DNA of 64,000 nt from Circinella umbellata. Its lineage: Eukaryota > Mucoromycota > Mucoromycetes > Mucorales > Lichtheimiaceae. The translations under genes and the position numbers were made by a program. The DNA is taken from NCBI GenBank assembly GCA_025093555.1, contig JAIWNF010000003.1:930001-994000 (forward strand), in the 5' to 3' direction. Under the pieces are notes generated by a model. It was not told the DNA's origin. It saw only the letters and a list, made by a program, of their open reading frames with translations, and did no database searches. Within the stretch, counting starts at the first letter, position 1. The number at the start of each line of letters is the position of its first letter. Below, in pieces: positions 1-12,924 of the stretch.

Positions 1-34
1 TGATATACATTTCATAAGTTCGATAGCAAACACC

Positions 35-605
35 ATGACTCGCACGTTGTTAATCTTTCTTATGCTGACTTTTCTTACTGTTTATTCGTACTGTGTTTAT
101 AACCAAATGAGTGATAAGACTGAATTATTTGTTTACCAAGACAGTGGACAAAATAACCTTGCTCACGCGAAAGAGTAAGAAATTATTAATATTACTATTT
201 ATGGTCATATAATATAATATACAATACGTAAATATATAAACGAATAATGTTTATTTACTGTTAAATAATAAAAATAGCCGTCGTTTTCATCATAATATGG
301 CACCAGGTTCAAAAGAATGCTGTCCTTGGGATGTAGGTGATTGTAGTAGAGAATCTAATAAAGATCACGGCGTTTCTTTAGTTGTAAGTTGGAAAAAGCA
401 GAAAGATTCAGTATTTTATATTATTTTTGACTTAAGGTATTCCTTTTATTGTTTGTTAATATAGATAAATTATCCACAAGACGGGCGAAAAAACCAAGAT
501 TTGAAGCATCGAATTCAATGTACTGCTGGTGGTTATGTCATAGTAAAGGGTACTTATGATCAATTACATTATTTTGTTTACAATGCCGACCATCAACTTT
601 CTTAA
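35..605 (+). CDS. Small secreted cysteine-containing protein, family member 1
   Basis: Three exons read cleanly (35-174, 278-383, 465-605) and give a protein of 128 residues. It starts with a hydrophobic signal peptide of about 20 residues. The mature part then carries the family pattern: a Y-C-[VI]-Y-N-x-M block, a short ECCPW motif, a DC a few residues later, and a C-terminal AGGYV...GTYD block. The same three-exon layout with the same intron phases (2, then 0) recurs in three other genes of this window, which supports the joins. I cannot assign a biochemical function. Small secreted proteins of this look are usually uncharacterised in Mucoromycota and Basidiomycota (recalled, not searched). 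The likely place of action is the cell surface or outside the cell. The start is the only ATG before the hydrophobic segment; the gene lies close to the window edge, so its promoter is mostly outside. Confidence 0.72.
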
Positions 606-1792
606 CAAGAAATCATTCAAAAAGGATTTAAAGACATTGTCTCCTCATTGCTACTACAAATAAGAAACATATTTAAACATAATTTAAAACGCTTCTAAAT
701 AAAACTAAATACATTTGTTATAATATTTATTTACAAAAGAAATAAATATAAACTTTCATATAAGAAATGTATTACGTTTAAAAGATTAGTCCTTATTTGA
801 CATGTTGTTTGTGTCTTAAAAAATGTTCCATACACAAAAACTTTTTACGTACGTACGTAAACTTAACAAAATTTAGAAAGAAAGTGGGTATGTCACAAAT
901 GACATTTGATAACGCAAAAATATTGTTTTAGAAAAAATAGTGAGCCTAATATATTATGTATAAGATATATTCAGTGTTTCTTCTTTCTCATTTGTGTAAT
1001 AATACAATATACATACGTAATGATTATGATAGTTTGTTAGTTTAAAAGTTCCTACGTACAATTATGTTTATTATAATCTACAATATAAGTCATGTAGATA
1101 TCCTTATTTATTAAGAGAATTTTCTCATTGTTGTACCTTTTATTTTATTTATTTTAAGTACGCATATCATCTATTTTTATTGGTGTTGTCTTTGTCTTTA
1201 ATGGAATGTATATTCGTCGTCAAATGTCACGAGAGAAGTTATCTAGTTCTGAATTATTGACTGGTTTTCACACCGCGTTCTCTTTTGCTTTCGTGATATA
1301 ATCTAAACGTTCCTTAAAACATTCATATATTAAAATTAATATAGACTATAACATTGTTATGGTGAATTAGCATTTAGTGTGAATATAACATTACATTTTG
1401 ATTACATAAAATAAGGGAGGAAGCGATTGTTGAGACTTCTCATTGACTTATTATCTTCTGTATTATATTGTTTAGAACTATATTGAATACTTCATTGTAC
1501 AGTTCCCAGGCCTGTGTCATCTATACCAAATACAATCAATATAATATTCGACGACGAACTTTTTTTAAATAAATTCAAGTAATTTAATTTATCTCTTTGT
1601 TTTGTAAATCACTAAACAATTGATCCCGTCTATTATCTGATGCACTATCGTCTTTTCCTCAGAAACAATCTTGTCAAACAAAATAAATAAATACTATAAA
1701 TATAGAAAAAGTAATTCGGCTGCTTTTTTTCTGTTGTTTTATGTATTCTATTAACTGGTGTAATATCAAACTTCTTGCAACTACTATCTAAT
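606..1792. other. Intergenic, family member 1 to member 2
   Basis: No credible coding region on either strand. The sequence is AT-rich with several TACGTA palindromes, including a run of overlapping ACGT units near 848-860. Nothing identifiable as an RNA gene or mobile element. Confidence 0.6.
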
Positions 1793-2458
1793 ATGATTCA
1801 TAAATTATTACTACTTTTAATTCTAACTATTTTATATATTCTACCTTATTATCGTGTTCATTCTTACTGTATTTATAATAAAATGGAAGGTGATACCCAG
1901 CTATACGTCCATCAAAATGCAGGCCAAACCTTCCTTGCTCAAAGTTACCAGTAAGTTATTATTATTATATCAACACCATACATCCTATTGTTGACAAGTA
2001 TTTGTATGCCATTTTACTTTTTTATTTTTATTAATTATTAACAATAATTTGCTTAAACATAATATAAAAGTCGTCGTTTTCATCATGATAGAATGCCTCC
2101 AAACACAAGTGAATGTTGTCCTTATGATAGTCGTGATTGTAATAAAAAGAAAAAAGATAAAAACTACATAGTGTTATTAACTGTAAGTTGACAAAGATCC
2201 ACCATTTTTAATAAAAAATCGGTCGCTTCATCAAAATAATGGAATTATTGATATTGCTAACCCGCTTTATATTTGCATTGCTCTCTAATTTTTTTTCTAT
2301 GATATATGTATTTCCAGGTAGCACCTCTAAAAGATGGTAAAAGGGAACTTGAAAATACGCATATGGTTCGATGTCCTGCCGGAGGATATGTCGTTGTTAC
2401 GGGAACATACGATTCTTTTTCATATAAAAGCTATGATGCTGAGCATAATCTGTATTAG
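1793..2458 (+). CDS. Small secreted cysteine-containing protein, family member 2
   Basis: Exons 1793-1950, 2071-2182 and 2318-2458 give 136 residues: a Leu/Ile-rich signal peptide, then SYCIYNKM, ECCPYDSRDC, a Lys-rich stretch, and a final CPAGGYVVVTGTYD block. It lies in the same orientation as member 1, about 1.2 kb downstream, with the same intron positions and phases, so the two are tandem paralogues. Compared with members 3 and 4, members 1 and 2 keep an extra Cys directly before the AGGY motif. The mature fold is probably a small disulfide-stabilised beta protein (inference only). Function is unknown; a cell-surface or effector-like role is a guess. Confidence 0.75.
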
Positions 2459-3555
2459 TAATACTTAATAAAACCATCATTCTCTTATTTTAGTTATTAC
2501 ATATTGATGTAAACAAAAAATAATGTTATAGTTACATATATGGCTCCTGTATCAATAAAATGGTTATTTTTATAGAATAAAATAACAACTATCAGCTGTG
2601 TATAATCACTTTGAATAACATAGTTATAATGACTGAAAAAGAAAAACTAGTTATGTATGAAAGCTATTAACATATTAGCACATTCACTTTGCAGCATCTT
2701 TTCAATTAGTAATAATATTTAATGTGATTTATTCGAACATATCCTTTCAATTTCATAAAGTTCTTATCATATATATATATATCATGAACAAGAATGAAGC
2801 AATACGTAGATAAAAAAAAAATAAAAAGGACTGCTTATTGTTTAAATAATGAAGTGCAACTCAAACTAGAAAGATTTGATACGAGTGATAGAACAAATTA
2901 TAAGTATCGTATCAAAACTAAATAATAATAATTTCGTTATATATGAATATAGGATCAAACGGCTGTATCGGTGTCATGGTTTTTGTGGCCTGATGTATAC
3001 ATTTTTTTCTTGCTTCTAACGATCAAGGTATCAATAGTTTTATTAGTATGATATTTTACAAATATATTGAAAAAAACAGCATCGACAAATAGATACGTAG
3101 GGTAGAACTTTGTAGGTGGAAACGAAACAGCAGCATTTTTTTTATCTATTAAAAAATGTATAGTAGGATGTATAGTACATTAGTGACTAGCAATTTTTTA
3201 GACTTAGGGTACATATAGATTATATGTGGATGTGAGTTTAGCTATCGGCGCCGTTTTGGTAAATTCTTTTTCGATGATAAACTGATTGGATTGTTAGAAT
3301 AGTTGCTTCATAATTTTGATCAACAGTCAATGCTGGCTTTCCTTGACCAATATGTTTTCATTATCATTTATGCGTCGTGTATTAGAAACAATCGAGATAC
3401 TTTATTTTCTAATAAATAGTATATACTGTGAATGAATGGAAATAGCACTTGTGTTCATATATATGTTTTGGTGTAGATCAGATCCCACGAAATTTATTAT
3501 ATTAAGCTTGTTATATTATATAGATGATATTATGATTATTATTAATAATATTTGT
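2459..3555. other. Intergenic between family member 2 and the CUE gene
   Basis: No coding region that I believe. It contains short (AT)n and A-runs near 2770-2825 and two TACGTA sites near 2803 and 3091. The left gene is transcribed towards it and the right-hand gene ends in it, so it holds two convergent 3' ends. Confidence 0.6.
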
Positions 3556-4733
3556 TTATTGTCCGGGTGCCCTTCGTTCAACAGCTTCCAACAGGTGACG
3601 ACGTCTCTCCTCAGGAGAAAGAGAGTTCAACTGCTCTACTGACATCTCATCATATCCAGCCTCTTCCTTTTCCTCTTCTACTTTTCCAATATCAGGAACC
3701 ACTGACGAACTACTTGATGCTGCTACTGGCTCTGCTTCTTTTACTTTTTGTTGTTGTTTTTCCAACATTTTCCTAAATTCATTTATATATAACAAAATAA
3801 TATCATTATATGGAATGTCATATACAGTTCATCAATATCCCAACATTTCCCCTGGTTTTGAACATTTCCTCTTCCCAGTTGAAAAAATACAATAAAAACA
3901 TACCTCCTAGCCTGTAAGACCATAAATTCTTTGCGCTTTCGTAATGTCTCTTGACGTTTATCCGGACTATTCTCCCAAATTTTTGCTGGTTCTTCAGGTT
4001 CACTGCTGCTATCTTTAGTCTCTGCATCGATTTTGTATCGATTCATTAGATTCGTATAATTTGATGGCTTTCGTGCACCTGATGAACTTGATGATCCATT
4101 TGAATTTGATGGTGGACTTGGAGGAGTCACTGGGGGAGGCTAGTAAGAAAGATAAAAATTTAGATTACACCATATTAACCGTCTATATTGATCCATTTTT
4201 TGTTTACCTCCACTGATACTATCTAATTTCTTTTCTTACCAAAGGTAAACCACCGTCGCGAAGAGCATTATCTATTGTAGTTTCTACTGAGCCTGTACGT
4301 TGAAGATCAGCAACAATGGCAGCAGCTGGTATATTTGGGAATACGTTACGGACCATCTCAACCTATTTAAAAACATAAAGGACATGAGATAAAGCGCGTT
4401 CATGAGGATAATGTAAGTTAACAAATTTAAAGAAAAACACCAAAGTATGTTTTCTTTACCATCTGCGGTGTTGCGCGATGTTGAGGTCTCCTTGCTGGTG
4501 CTCGGCGTTGACCAGGCTGTTGTCCAGGAAGTTGTTGAGAACCTCCTATTGATTAAAGTTATTAGGTGAATATTTAAGTTTTCGGCCTCGTTCGTTAACG
4601 TTTTTTTTCCCCTACTATTGCAATTTTGTGACGAACAGCGGGTAAATTAGCAATAAAAAAAAGTACCTAGCATCCAGCGAAGTGCAACGAGAATTAAAAA
4701 TACAGCGACTAGTATTGACACGCTATCATTCAT
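3556..4733 (-). CDS. CUE1: ER membrane CUE-domain protein (Cue1-like)
   Basis: Five exons (4667-4733, 4460-4545, 4240-4362, 3904-4139, 3556-3772) give 242 residues. The N-terminus is a single hydrophobic anchor starting MNDSVSILVAVFLILVALRW. A Pro/Arg/Gln linker follows, then a CUE ubiquitin-binding domain at about residues 45-90 containing MVEMVRNVFPNIP. After that come a Ser-rich linker, a basic helical part with WENSPDKR and VLQARRKMLEKQ, and a C-terminal helix with SPEERRRHLLEAVERR. In yeast Cue1 recruits the E2 Ubc7 to the ER membrane for ER-associated degradation through a C-terminal Ubc7-binding region. The layout (membrane anchor, CUE, basic C-terminal helices) fits that role. It could also be a fungal relative of Cue4. 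The ATG at 4733 was chosen because the anchor follows directly and the upstream frame has no splice support. Confidence 0.8.
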
Positions 4734-5257
4734 TGCATATATGTATAATAGGGTGTATAAGTGAAGAGAAACGAAGAAAAAACAGAAACTCTTGTCAATC
4801 GAGCATTGGCTAGCAAAATCCCTCTTTCTCCTTTTCACAGAGTCTAAACTCAGAAATTCCCAATGGGTTTCGTGGCTCGCAAAATTAAATCGGCATGTGA
4901 AGTTACTAAAGCTTTTAGATAGACTAATTCTAATGGATAAAGTTTCCAGATCACTTGTTTGGTTTGTTCTTTGACACATTATAATCGGTGTTTGTTGAAA
5001 CTCGAACCTATTCTTTCAAATCAATTAGTAATAATAAACTTATCTTCTGTTTAAATCAGTGCATGTTACAAAAAATCAACCTCAGTGATCGAAAAGATAG
5101 TTGATATGCTTTCCGTGACGACCGATGCGCCATTTATGGTTGCTCTTTTTATTTTATTTTTTAAATATAATTCATATATGTACTAGATACTAATTATAAG
5201 ATATGCCATTTTTTAATAAATGTATATTTTGAAGAGAGAGGTTCATCATCCAGGATT
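4734..5257. other. Intergenic, CUE gene promoter and polymerase 3' end
   Basis: About 520 bases between two leftward genes. It should hold the promoter of the CUE gene (near 4734-4950) and the 3' untranslated region of the polymerase gene. An open frame across 4792-4974 shows no family features. Confidence 0.5.
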
Positions 5258-8200
5258 CTACCAATCATAGGAGAAACGGTCTAATCGGTCACATGCTTCC
5301 TTTGCATCCTTTTGTGCTTTTTTCCGCATGTAGAAGATTGGACAATCCTTATTTGAACAGATGACATCTTGATGAAGTGATTCTTGACAACGTTGGCATT
5401 GCGTCCATAATCGAGAGAACTTTGTTTCTAATTCACTAACAGTATCCACCTAATCCATAACAACAATAAAATTAAATTTTAATCAATAAACTACTTCTGA
5501 TAATAGCATATCTAAAGTCTACCAAAACGCACTATCTTTTTTTTTATCTTTTACCTGGCGTTGATACAGTTCCTTTAATCTTGGTTTACAATTTTTACAT
5601 ACAGCGGAATTATCTTTACAGTAATAAACAAGTACATCAATGAGAATTCCATTTTCATGAATTGTTACTTTTCTTAATAATAAGGTTCTCCATATATGAT
5701 ATCCATATTTGTAATATATAACTTACCACCTCGCGGAAGTGGAGATTTACAACCTAAGCATGTCGCCGACTTTACTGTAAATTTCATCAAACCACCAATA
5801 CTTGGTGTTGCAATGTTAACAGTTCTAGTATGTGCACCTTTCACTGCAAGTTATAAGAAAATTAGCCCATCCAATGTATCAACAGTATATTTATACATCG
5901 CCTATAATAAGAAAAGGAAATGAGAGAAAAAACTTACATAGACTTTCAGCTTTCTCACCAAGGATAGGTTCAAAAATACGCAGTAACGGTTTTGAGAGTT
6001 GGTTTTCGAGATAGTAACGAGTATCGATTGGTATATTGTTATCTAGGACATAAAGCGGATCTTCTGATCTTTCATAAGCTGGTGTATTATTACTAGCCTT
6101 AATAATGACATATGCTACTCGATCACCCAAACTTGGTGCAGATCCGGCATCACGTTTACGCATACGTTCGGCAAGTTCCACATGTGCTTGTTTTGCGGCA
6201 TAATCTGACTTGCTTAAAGCTTTAGTAATTACGAGTTGCGATAAATCCACTTTATTTTGTAACAATTCGGAAATGGTGTTTTTCACGTATCTAAGATAAT
6301 TTTTAATTTGTTACTTATATATATCTTTTGGATCACATTTACTATATAATGCTTACTCTTGAGCACCATTCACGTCACGGTCAATTAATAGTTTATCCAA
6401 GCATCGTTGAATTACATTAGAAACCAATCGACAATTATCTCGACGAACAGTCTATTTTACATAAAAAACCATTGCTGTTAGAAATTTCATTCATTATCGT
6501 ATGACTCATTTGTTTCGCTGATTTCTTCTTCATATATATTACCTCAATACCCTTTGCATCCAATTTATCAAATTTATCAGGGTTAGACCAGTATAGGCCA
6601 GCATACCTCTTTTTACTAATAAGTAAATAAGGAAAATAAACTTTCTCAAAGTCCAAGTTAATAGGTCGAATAAATTGTTCAGTGACAAGTTTGGCACCTT
6701 CTCGTCCTATTGTAAAGAAGTCATGTAGTCAGTTAATAATGGCCCGAATAAAATAAATCATATTAGTAATAATAGCATACCAAGTTCCATAGCATCTTTT
6801 AGATTATCGACACCAAACTTGATCATGACAGAGTCGGTGTCACCATAAATAACTTCCGCATTATGTTTGTAGCCATTTTGAATTGAGAAATGACTCTCAA
6901 CAATCTATATATGTATTGTTTTGTGGTTATAAGTTGATGAGCAAAATAAATATACTTCTTTCCGTTTTTATGGAATTTATTAGGTTACCTCTCTTGTTTT
7001 CAGAATCATTTGACGACCATAAGCAGTAACACTGGAAGAAATTTGTAAGCATGGTAATTTACCAATAGTTGCGCCAGTAAAACCGTATACAGAATTTGCA
7101 CTGATCTATTATGTATTTAATTTTCATCATACAGAGATTAATTCACATATTTTGTTTTGTTTCAATTACGATTATAAAAAAAACAGCAAGATACGTTACC
7201 TTTAAAGCCAATTGACGACCATCCAAAACAGCACGTTTAAAAGGATCTTTTTCCTTTTTTAAATCTGTTTTAGCACGTTTACGAGCTGCAAGTAAATCTG
7301 CCAGAATCTCAGGCAATAAGCCTTTTCGTCGTGTTGATTTGACAAACAAATCTAATAATCAAATTCATAATTCCTTATTAATTATTAATTATTTTCAAAG
7401 CTAAACTAATTTCTTATCATGAATAATAATAAGCCTTACCATTATTTGGTGTTACAACATAATCTACATCTTTCACAAGCCCCAGATTTTGAATCACATC
7501 ATTCGATAATAATGTTGTGTAACACAAATTATGAGCTTGCATAATGGAGGGATATAAAGATGTGAAATCGAGTGTTGTGATTGGACTATCGTAATAACCT
7601 TTAACAGGTTCAATAACGGTAGCACCTTCATATTGTTCTTCAGTAACTATTTTCATGAAAAGATTGTTTATAAATAAGTTACTATATTGTTTCATTTTCG
7701 TATACGACAACAAAAGAGTGCTTAATATTATATTACCTTCTGATTTGACAACAGGAATAACTAAATCTTGTTCAAGTGCACGACGGAACAATTGAGAAAT
7801 GACCTTGATTTGTTGTCCTCGAACAAGAATATAGTTGAAAGGAACACCTGTTACTCTTGCCATTTCCGTATAATTAAACAACAACATCAATTTATCCATC
7901 AATCGTAAAGGTAAAAATGCATCCTTTAAACAATACACAGCCAAACGTCGACGTGTTTCCGAGTTTCCGTTTTGGAGTTCTGTAATAATAGAGTGATGGA
8001 CGTCTTCCTTTTGTTCACCTAAAAAGTGAGCACAGACTGAATTAAGGGTATATGAACGTAATTTGTAGTCTCGTTGAATTGCTTGTAACAGATCAAGTTG
8101 AAGACGACCTTCTAAATTAATGGTTTTATTTTCACGGGTACCGAATGCTTTCGATGAAAACTTTGTATCTCGTGCTTCAGTTTTGATACCTACATCATTT

Positions 8201-10187
8201 TTTTTTTAAAAAAAATTGTGTTTTTTTAATTGCTCTGTGCGCAAAAGAAATCGTTATGTTTATATATAACACTTACCCTTAACTCTACCGAGGAAAGGGA
8301 ATTTGGTAACACCTAAATGTTTTGCTCGATCAAGTAAATATGGAAAATCGAAGTTGGAAGTGTTATAACCAATAATTACATCTGGATCCGCCTATCAAAA
8401 AATGTTCCAAATCGAATAAGCTTTATGTTTAACTCTTTCTCAGCTTTTTTTTATCATTATTTAAACATTTTGAATATATGAGTTTACCTCAGTGACAAAG
8501 TCTTTCCATTGTTGTAAAAGATCAGCTTCGTTGAAGAAAGCTCGTACATCGGTTCCAACGATGGGAGCACATTCATCAAGTGTAAAAACAGTGCGAACAA
8601 ACGGCGCAGATTCACCTATAAAAATAAATAAATAGATACATGGATTTATAAAGGATTCATGGAAAGCAAATATATTTACACCTTTCTTTACCTTGGACTT
8701 TGACCACAGATGCAATTTGAATTACTGGATCCTTATCAGGCTCAGGGAAGATACCTTTACGACCAGCGCATTCAATATCGAAACTCAAAATACGAAGAGG
8801 TGCCATATCAGACCATTCTCCTTCAGGTTGATGACTTATAAACTTGTCATAACTATAAGAATAAGAGGCCCGTTGAGAAAATAAAATAAAAAACATAACC
8901 ACAATCAGACACCGCTGTCTCACTTTCCAAAAAATGCAATGTACGTATAACTCACTAAGTTTTGACTTCGATTTGTGCATTTGAAACTGGGGTTTCTACA
9001 AACGAATAAGTACCAGCTGGAAGTTCAATCCAATTCGAGCCGGTAACCTATAAAATAATTTTAAATCTATATAAATACAAATGTCTATTCTGCTTTCATT
9101 ATTCAATCGAATTAATTTATAATGTTACTGTACCTTTCTATCAATCATAAATCTTAATAAATAAGCCAAGTTACTTTCATAAGTTGTTTCGGCACGGCAA
9201 ATTCTCTCGAAACCAGGAATAGTAAACCCAGTTTCTACTTTGCTTCTTGCTTTTGGTACATCTTTAGGATCGCCAAGTGTAACCTTGACAAAGGGTGACT
9301 TTTGGTCACCGCGGTAACCATAGAGACTTTGTTTCATAGCAATATCTACACCTTGTACCATGAATGAGTTGCCTAGCGCAGACTACCAAACAGATATGTC
9401 GGTTTTCATAGTGAGTGAAATATAGAATATACGATGGCTGTTATAGTGTTTTTTTTTTGTGATTATTCATTATATTTACCGAAAGTGATGCCTGAAGACC
9501 AGGCAAATGCTTTTTTTGTAAACCAACTGGTGCTGGAAAATAAAAGTAAGGAAGAAATCCGTGAACGTGACATACAACGCTATTTCCATTCTATAATATC
9601 CAAAAATAAACCGAGTATCTTTTTTAATAAACTTGATGATGACCATGTACCTTTACTTCATGTAAATAGCTTCATAACTTACTGAAGTAACACCATAGAA
9701 TCGTACGACAGGTTTTCTTTCGTTATAATCCATATAATCATCCGCTTCAATTTGCTGGAATACTTGATACGAGAAAAAGGTACGATTTAAAAAGGGGAAA
9801 AGAAAGTGATTTGATTATTAGTGATATATCCAGGACAGCTGACGAGTCAACGTTATATTGCGTATACGTATTGCGTTCGTACCTATTTTATCTTTTGAAG
9901 GATCAATTCTTGGAGGTGGAGTACGACCAATATTTGCCTTTGAATGTTCACCTAATTTATTGAAACTTTAATTGTTTAATAAAAATAAAAATAAAAAAAA
10001 AAGTTGAATCATAATAAGAGAGATTTTGCTTACCGTCAACCACCATGTCATTAAGTTCTTGTTCGAATGTAGAAGAAGGTTGTTTTTCCAATTGCGAACT
10101 ATGTCTAACTTTGCGTCGTTTAGCAGGGACGTCTTGAGAAGGACTGACATCGAGCATGTCAATATCTTGGGATCCACTGTTTGCCAT
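5258..10187 (-). CDS. POL3: DNA polymerase delta catalytic subunit
   Basis: A family B polymerase split by many short introns (roughly 18-20 exons). In order I can read: an N-terminal basic NLS-like segment (PAKRRKVRH); FYGV and a [15 protein letters not shown] block; KQSLYGYRG; exonuclease motif [13 protein letters not shown]; Exo [16 protein letters not shown]; Exo III YCLKDA; polymerase region [11 protein letters not shown]; the KRA and ANSVYG region; and region I YGDTDSV. The C-terminus has two cysteine clusters, CLGC...CKNC (zinc site CysA) and CQRC...C-x4-C (CysB, which binds an Fe-S cluster in yeast), ending RLDRFSYDW. The enzyme is the main lagging-strand replicase with 3'-5' proofreading, acting with PCNA in the nucleus. 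All catalytic motifs are intact. First exon 10034-10187; last exon ends at 5258. A likely MCB box lies just upstream. Confidence 0.95.
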
Positions 10188-10929
10188 GTTTGTGAAAGGT
10201 GAAAAAAAAGGTAAAAATCGCCCGCTGCGCGTCCTTTTCTCTTTTTTTTTTTTTTGCTGAATGAAATTTTCGTGTTCGCGTTGGATTAATTCTAACAACG
10301 CGTGTGACGAGTATTATGCTAAATATTTAACTAAATCAATGGTTTGTTTCTATATCTTTCTAGCTAATAACAATATATTTGTAAGATTATGACATATAAA
10401 GAGTAAGGATATAGTGGATTGAAAATTGTTATGTAAAGATATTATCAAATATAAAATGATACAGAACTATCATACTGTAATGCTTTTTTTACATGTATCT
10501 GCTTTACGTGTTAATTAATAAAGTTTATCAATATAATAGGGGCTTTTTTTCTTACTAATTTTAAGTGAATATATACTTATTTAGTAAAATATAAAAAGAA
10601 TAATCATTATGTTTACTATGATACGATTTTTTATTCCTATTATACTGTAATGTAATATATTCTGCGTACGCCATATCACCATCTGTCCGTCCTAACGATA
10701 TTTGGAATGTGCTATGATATAGATTGAGAGTATTTAGCTGTACAAGTTATATGATGTGTAATTACATTTGATGTCGCCAGATAAAGAAAATGACTCATGT
10801 ATTACAAAAATTTTGTTGCATCATCTGTCTATAAATTCGATTCAAGAAGCCGACAATCCTTTACTTTTGTTTTTTTTAATTCGCCTTTGTTTATTTCTTT
10901 TTTATAAAAAAAAAATTCAACCACACACA
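10188..10929. promoter_or_regulatory. Divergent promoter region POL3 / ornithine acetyltransferase
   Basis: This 742-base region separates two divergent genes. The polymerase side has CG-containing motifs (10227-10303); the other side has T-rich and A-rich tracts at 10865-10920 just before the ATG. No gene is seen. An upstream in-frame ATG at 10768 extends the second gene, but the extension is AT-rich and unlike the family. Confidence 0.5.
10298..10303. promoter_or_regulatory. MCB-like box (ACGCGT) upstream of POL3
   Basis: An ACGCGT palindrome sits about 110 bases upstream of the polymerase start codon. A second GCGCGT lies at 10227-10232, about 40 bases upstream. In yeasts, MluI cell-cycle boxes bind MBF and drive G1/S transcription of DNA replication genes. 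In a region this AT-rich two such CG-rich hexamers beside a replication gene are suggestive. The regulatory role is inferred. Confidence 0.45.
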
Positions 10930-12351
10930 ATGTTATCCATTTTCCGATCTAGTATGAATGGCGTTCGTAACCAAACCCAACAACGATTTTCGTCCACTTA
11001 TTCTCACTTGACAACTTCCAAACAAGCACTCATTCCCACTTCTGGTGTTTATCCTGCAGGTTTCCGAGCTAGTGGTGTTTATTGTGGTGTCAAAAAGAAT
11101 GGTAACAAGGACATTGCACTTATTATTTCAGATCGCCCATGTTCTGGTGCTGCTGTCTTTACTACCAATGCATTCAAGGCTGCTCCTGTTCTTGTAAGTC
11201 AGGCCACCCTTGCAGATAACAGTAACGCGTTATTCGGTGTTGTAACTAACTCAGGCTGTGCCAATGCCGTAACAGGTCAACAAGGTCTTGAAAATGCCAA
11301 ACGTATGCGTAACACAGTCGATGAATTAGTGAATCACAAGAACAGTGCATTGACAATGTCCACTGGTGTTATTGGTCAACAACTTCCTATTGAAAAAATT
11401 GAAGCTGGTATTCGCGACGCTTATACAAAACTTTCGGACCAACACGCGGATGGTTGGATGAAATGTGCCGAAGCTTTTATGACAACAGATACTTTCCCCA
11501 AATTGCGTACTGGTCAATTTGAATTGAATGGCAAGAAAGTTACTATGGCAGGTGTTTCCAAGGGTGCTGGTATGATCCATCCTAATATGGCTACTCTCCT
11601 TGGTTTCATGGTTACCGATGCTCAAGTTGAACCTTCCTTGTTACAAAAGGCTCTCAAGTATGCTACTGATAGAAGCTTTAACTCGATTAGTATTGATGGT
11701 GATATGAGTACCAATGACACCATTGCTGTTTTGGCCAATGGTGCCAGTGGTGCCAAGATTGACAGTGAAGGACCAGCATATGAAATATTCCGTGATCAGC
11801 TTACTGCTTTTGCTATTGACCTTGCTCAACTTGTTGTTCGTGATGGTGAAGGTGCTACCAAATTTGTTACTATTCACATTAAAGTAAGTAAAGTTAATAA
11901 TAAGGGGTAAAGCAGGGGTAAGAAAATGGATGGGTGAGGGCCATACTAACTCAAAAAACCAAAACGAAAAAAAAAATTACAGGGTGCCAAAACATTTGAG
12001 GATGCAAAGCAAGCTGCTTCTCATATCTCCACTTCGATGCTCACCAAGACAGCATTGTATGGACAGGATGCCAATTGGGGACGTATTTGCGCAAGTTTAG
12101 GACATAGTGGAATCCCTGTTGATGCCAGCAAAGTTAGTGTAAGCTTTGTCCCAGTAAACGGATCTGAGCCTCTCAAGCTTATGATTACTGGTGAACCTGA
12201 AGTTGTGGATGAAGCTCGTGCTTCCGAAATTCTTAAAGATGAAGATCTCATTATTGAAGTCGACCTTAACCTTGGTGAAAGTGAAACCAAATTCTGGACT
12301 TGTGATCTTAGTCATGAATATGTTACCATCAATGGTGATTATCGCTCATAA
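10930..12351 (+). CDS. ARG7: Mitochondrial glutamate N-acetyltransferase / ornithine acetyltransferase
   Basis: Two exons (10930-11883, 11983-12351) encode 440 residues of the ArgJ family. The enzyme moves the acetyl group from N-acetylornithine to glutamate and can also make N-acetylglutamate from acetyl-CoA, closing the cyclic arginine pathway in mitochondria. The first 25 or so residues ([20 protein letters not shown]) form an amphipathic, basic presequence. The body has [47 protein letters not shown] and the autocleavage site [16 protein letters not shown]. Thr222 in MATLLGF is the expected new N-terminal nucleophile of the beta chain. [11 protein letters not shown] and GRDANWG-like GQDANWGRI follow. 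All hallmarks are intact and the length is normal. The ATG at 10930 was chosen over 10768 because the presequence begins there. Confidence 0.95.
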
Positions 12352-12924
12352 ATTTTATAGAAGTTTGTTATTTGGTTCTCATCTCCCCTCCCTTCTTTTT
12401 CTTTGTTCAGTCATGATAATGTAAATATTTTTTTGTTTTGATTCATGGTTTTATTATATTAAACAAAAAAACAGTTATTCAATAATTGAAAAATAATTAT
12501 CGAATCCGACGTGTTAACCATTTATTTCCTTCCTATAATTTACTAATATTTGACTCAGAAATACTTATACACTAAATAGGGGTGGGGGATATAGCTATCA
12601 CCCAATAATTATGATTTGTAAATTATCAGCAAGTAATCACACTTAAAATAAATATGCTTCAAAGAAGTAACAGATATCGGTAGTTAGGTAAGAATAAAGT
12701 ATATAAGGTGATTCATATTCATTATGGGATGATGATTCATGTATCAAAATTGATCACACTTAAGCAAGTTCGCGTGACCGTGAGCCAAATTCAAATCTGA
12801 TTGGTAGATTATCACCTTGCCTGTATAAACGTTGGTTGTGATGGTTCTTCTCCTAACCTTTTTACTTTTTCCCTACTTCTTTTTATTTTTCATTCCACAA
12901 GGTTTTATATAATCACAAAACAAC
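12352..12924. other. Intergenic, ornithine acetyltransferase to 4E-BP
   Basis: Contains the 3' end of the upstream gene and the promoter of the downstream gene; a pyrimidine-rich leader runs through 12840-12900. No coding region seen. Confidence 0.55.

Noticed and set aside
9434..9685. Plus-strand open frame of 83 codons
   Set aside because: It overlaps, on the opposite strand, the polymerase delta exon coding [15 protein letters not shown] and its introns; it is a shadow.
10768..10929. Longer N-terminus for the ornithine acetyltransferase from an upstream ATG
   Set aside because: The extra 54 residues come from AT-rich promoter-like DNA and end in a Phe/Leu/Lys run; the typical presequence starts at 10930.
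11326..11877. Minus-strand open frames opposite the ornithine acetyltransferase
   Set aside because: Antisense shadows of a strongly conserved exon.
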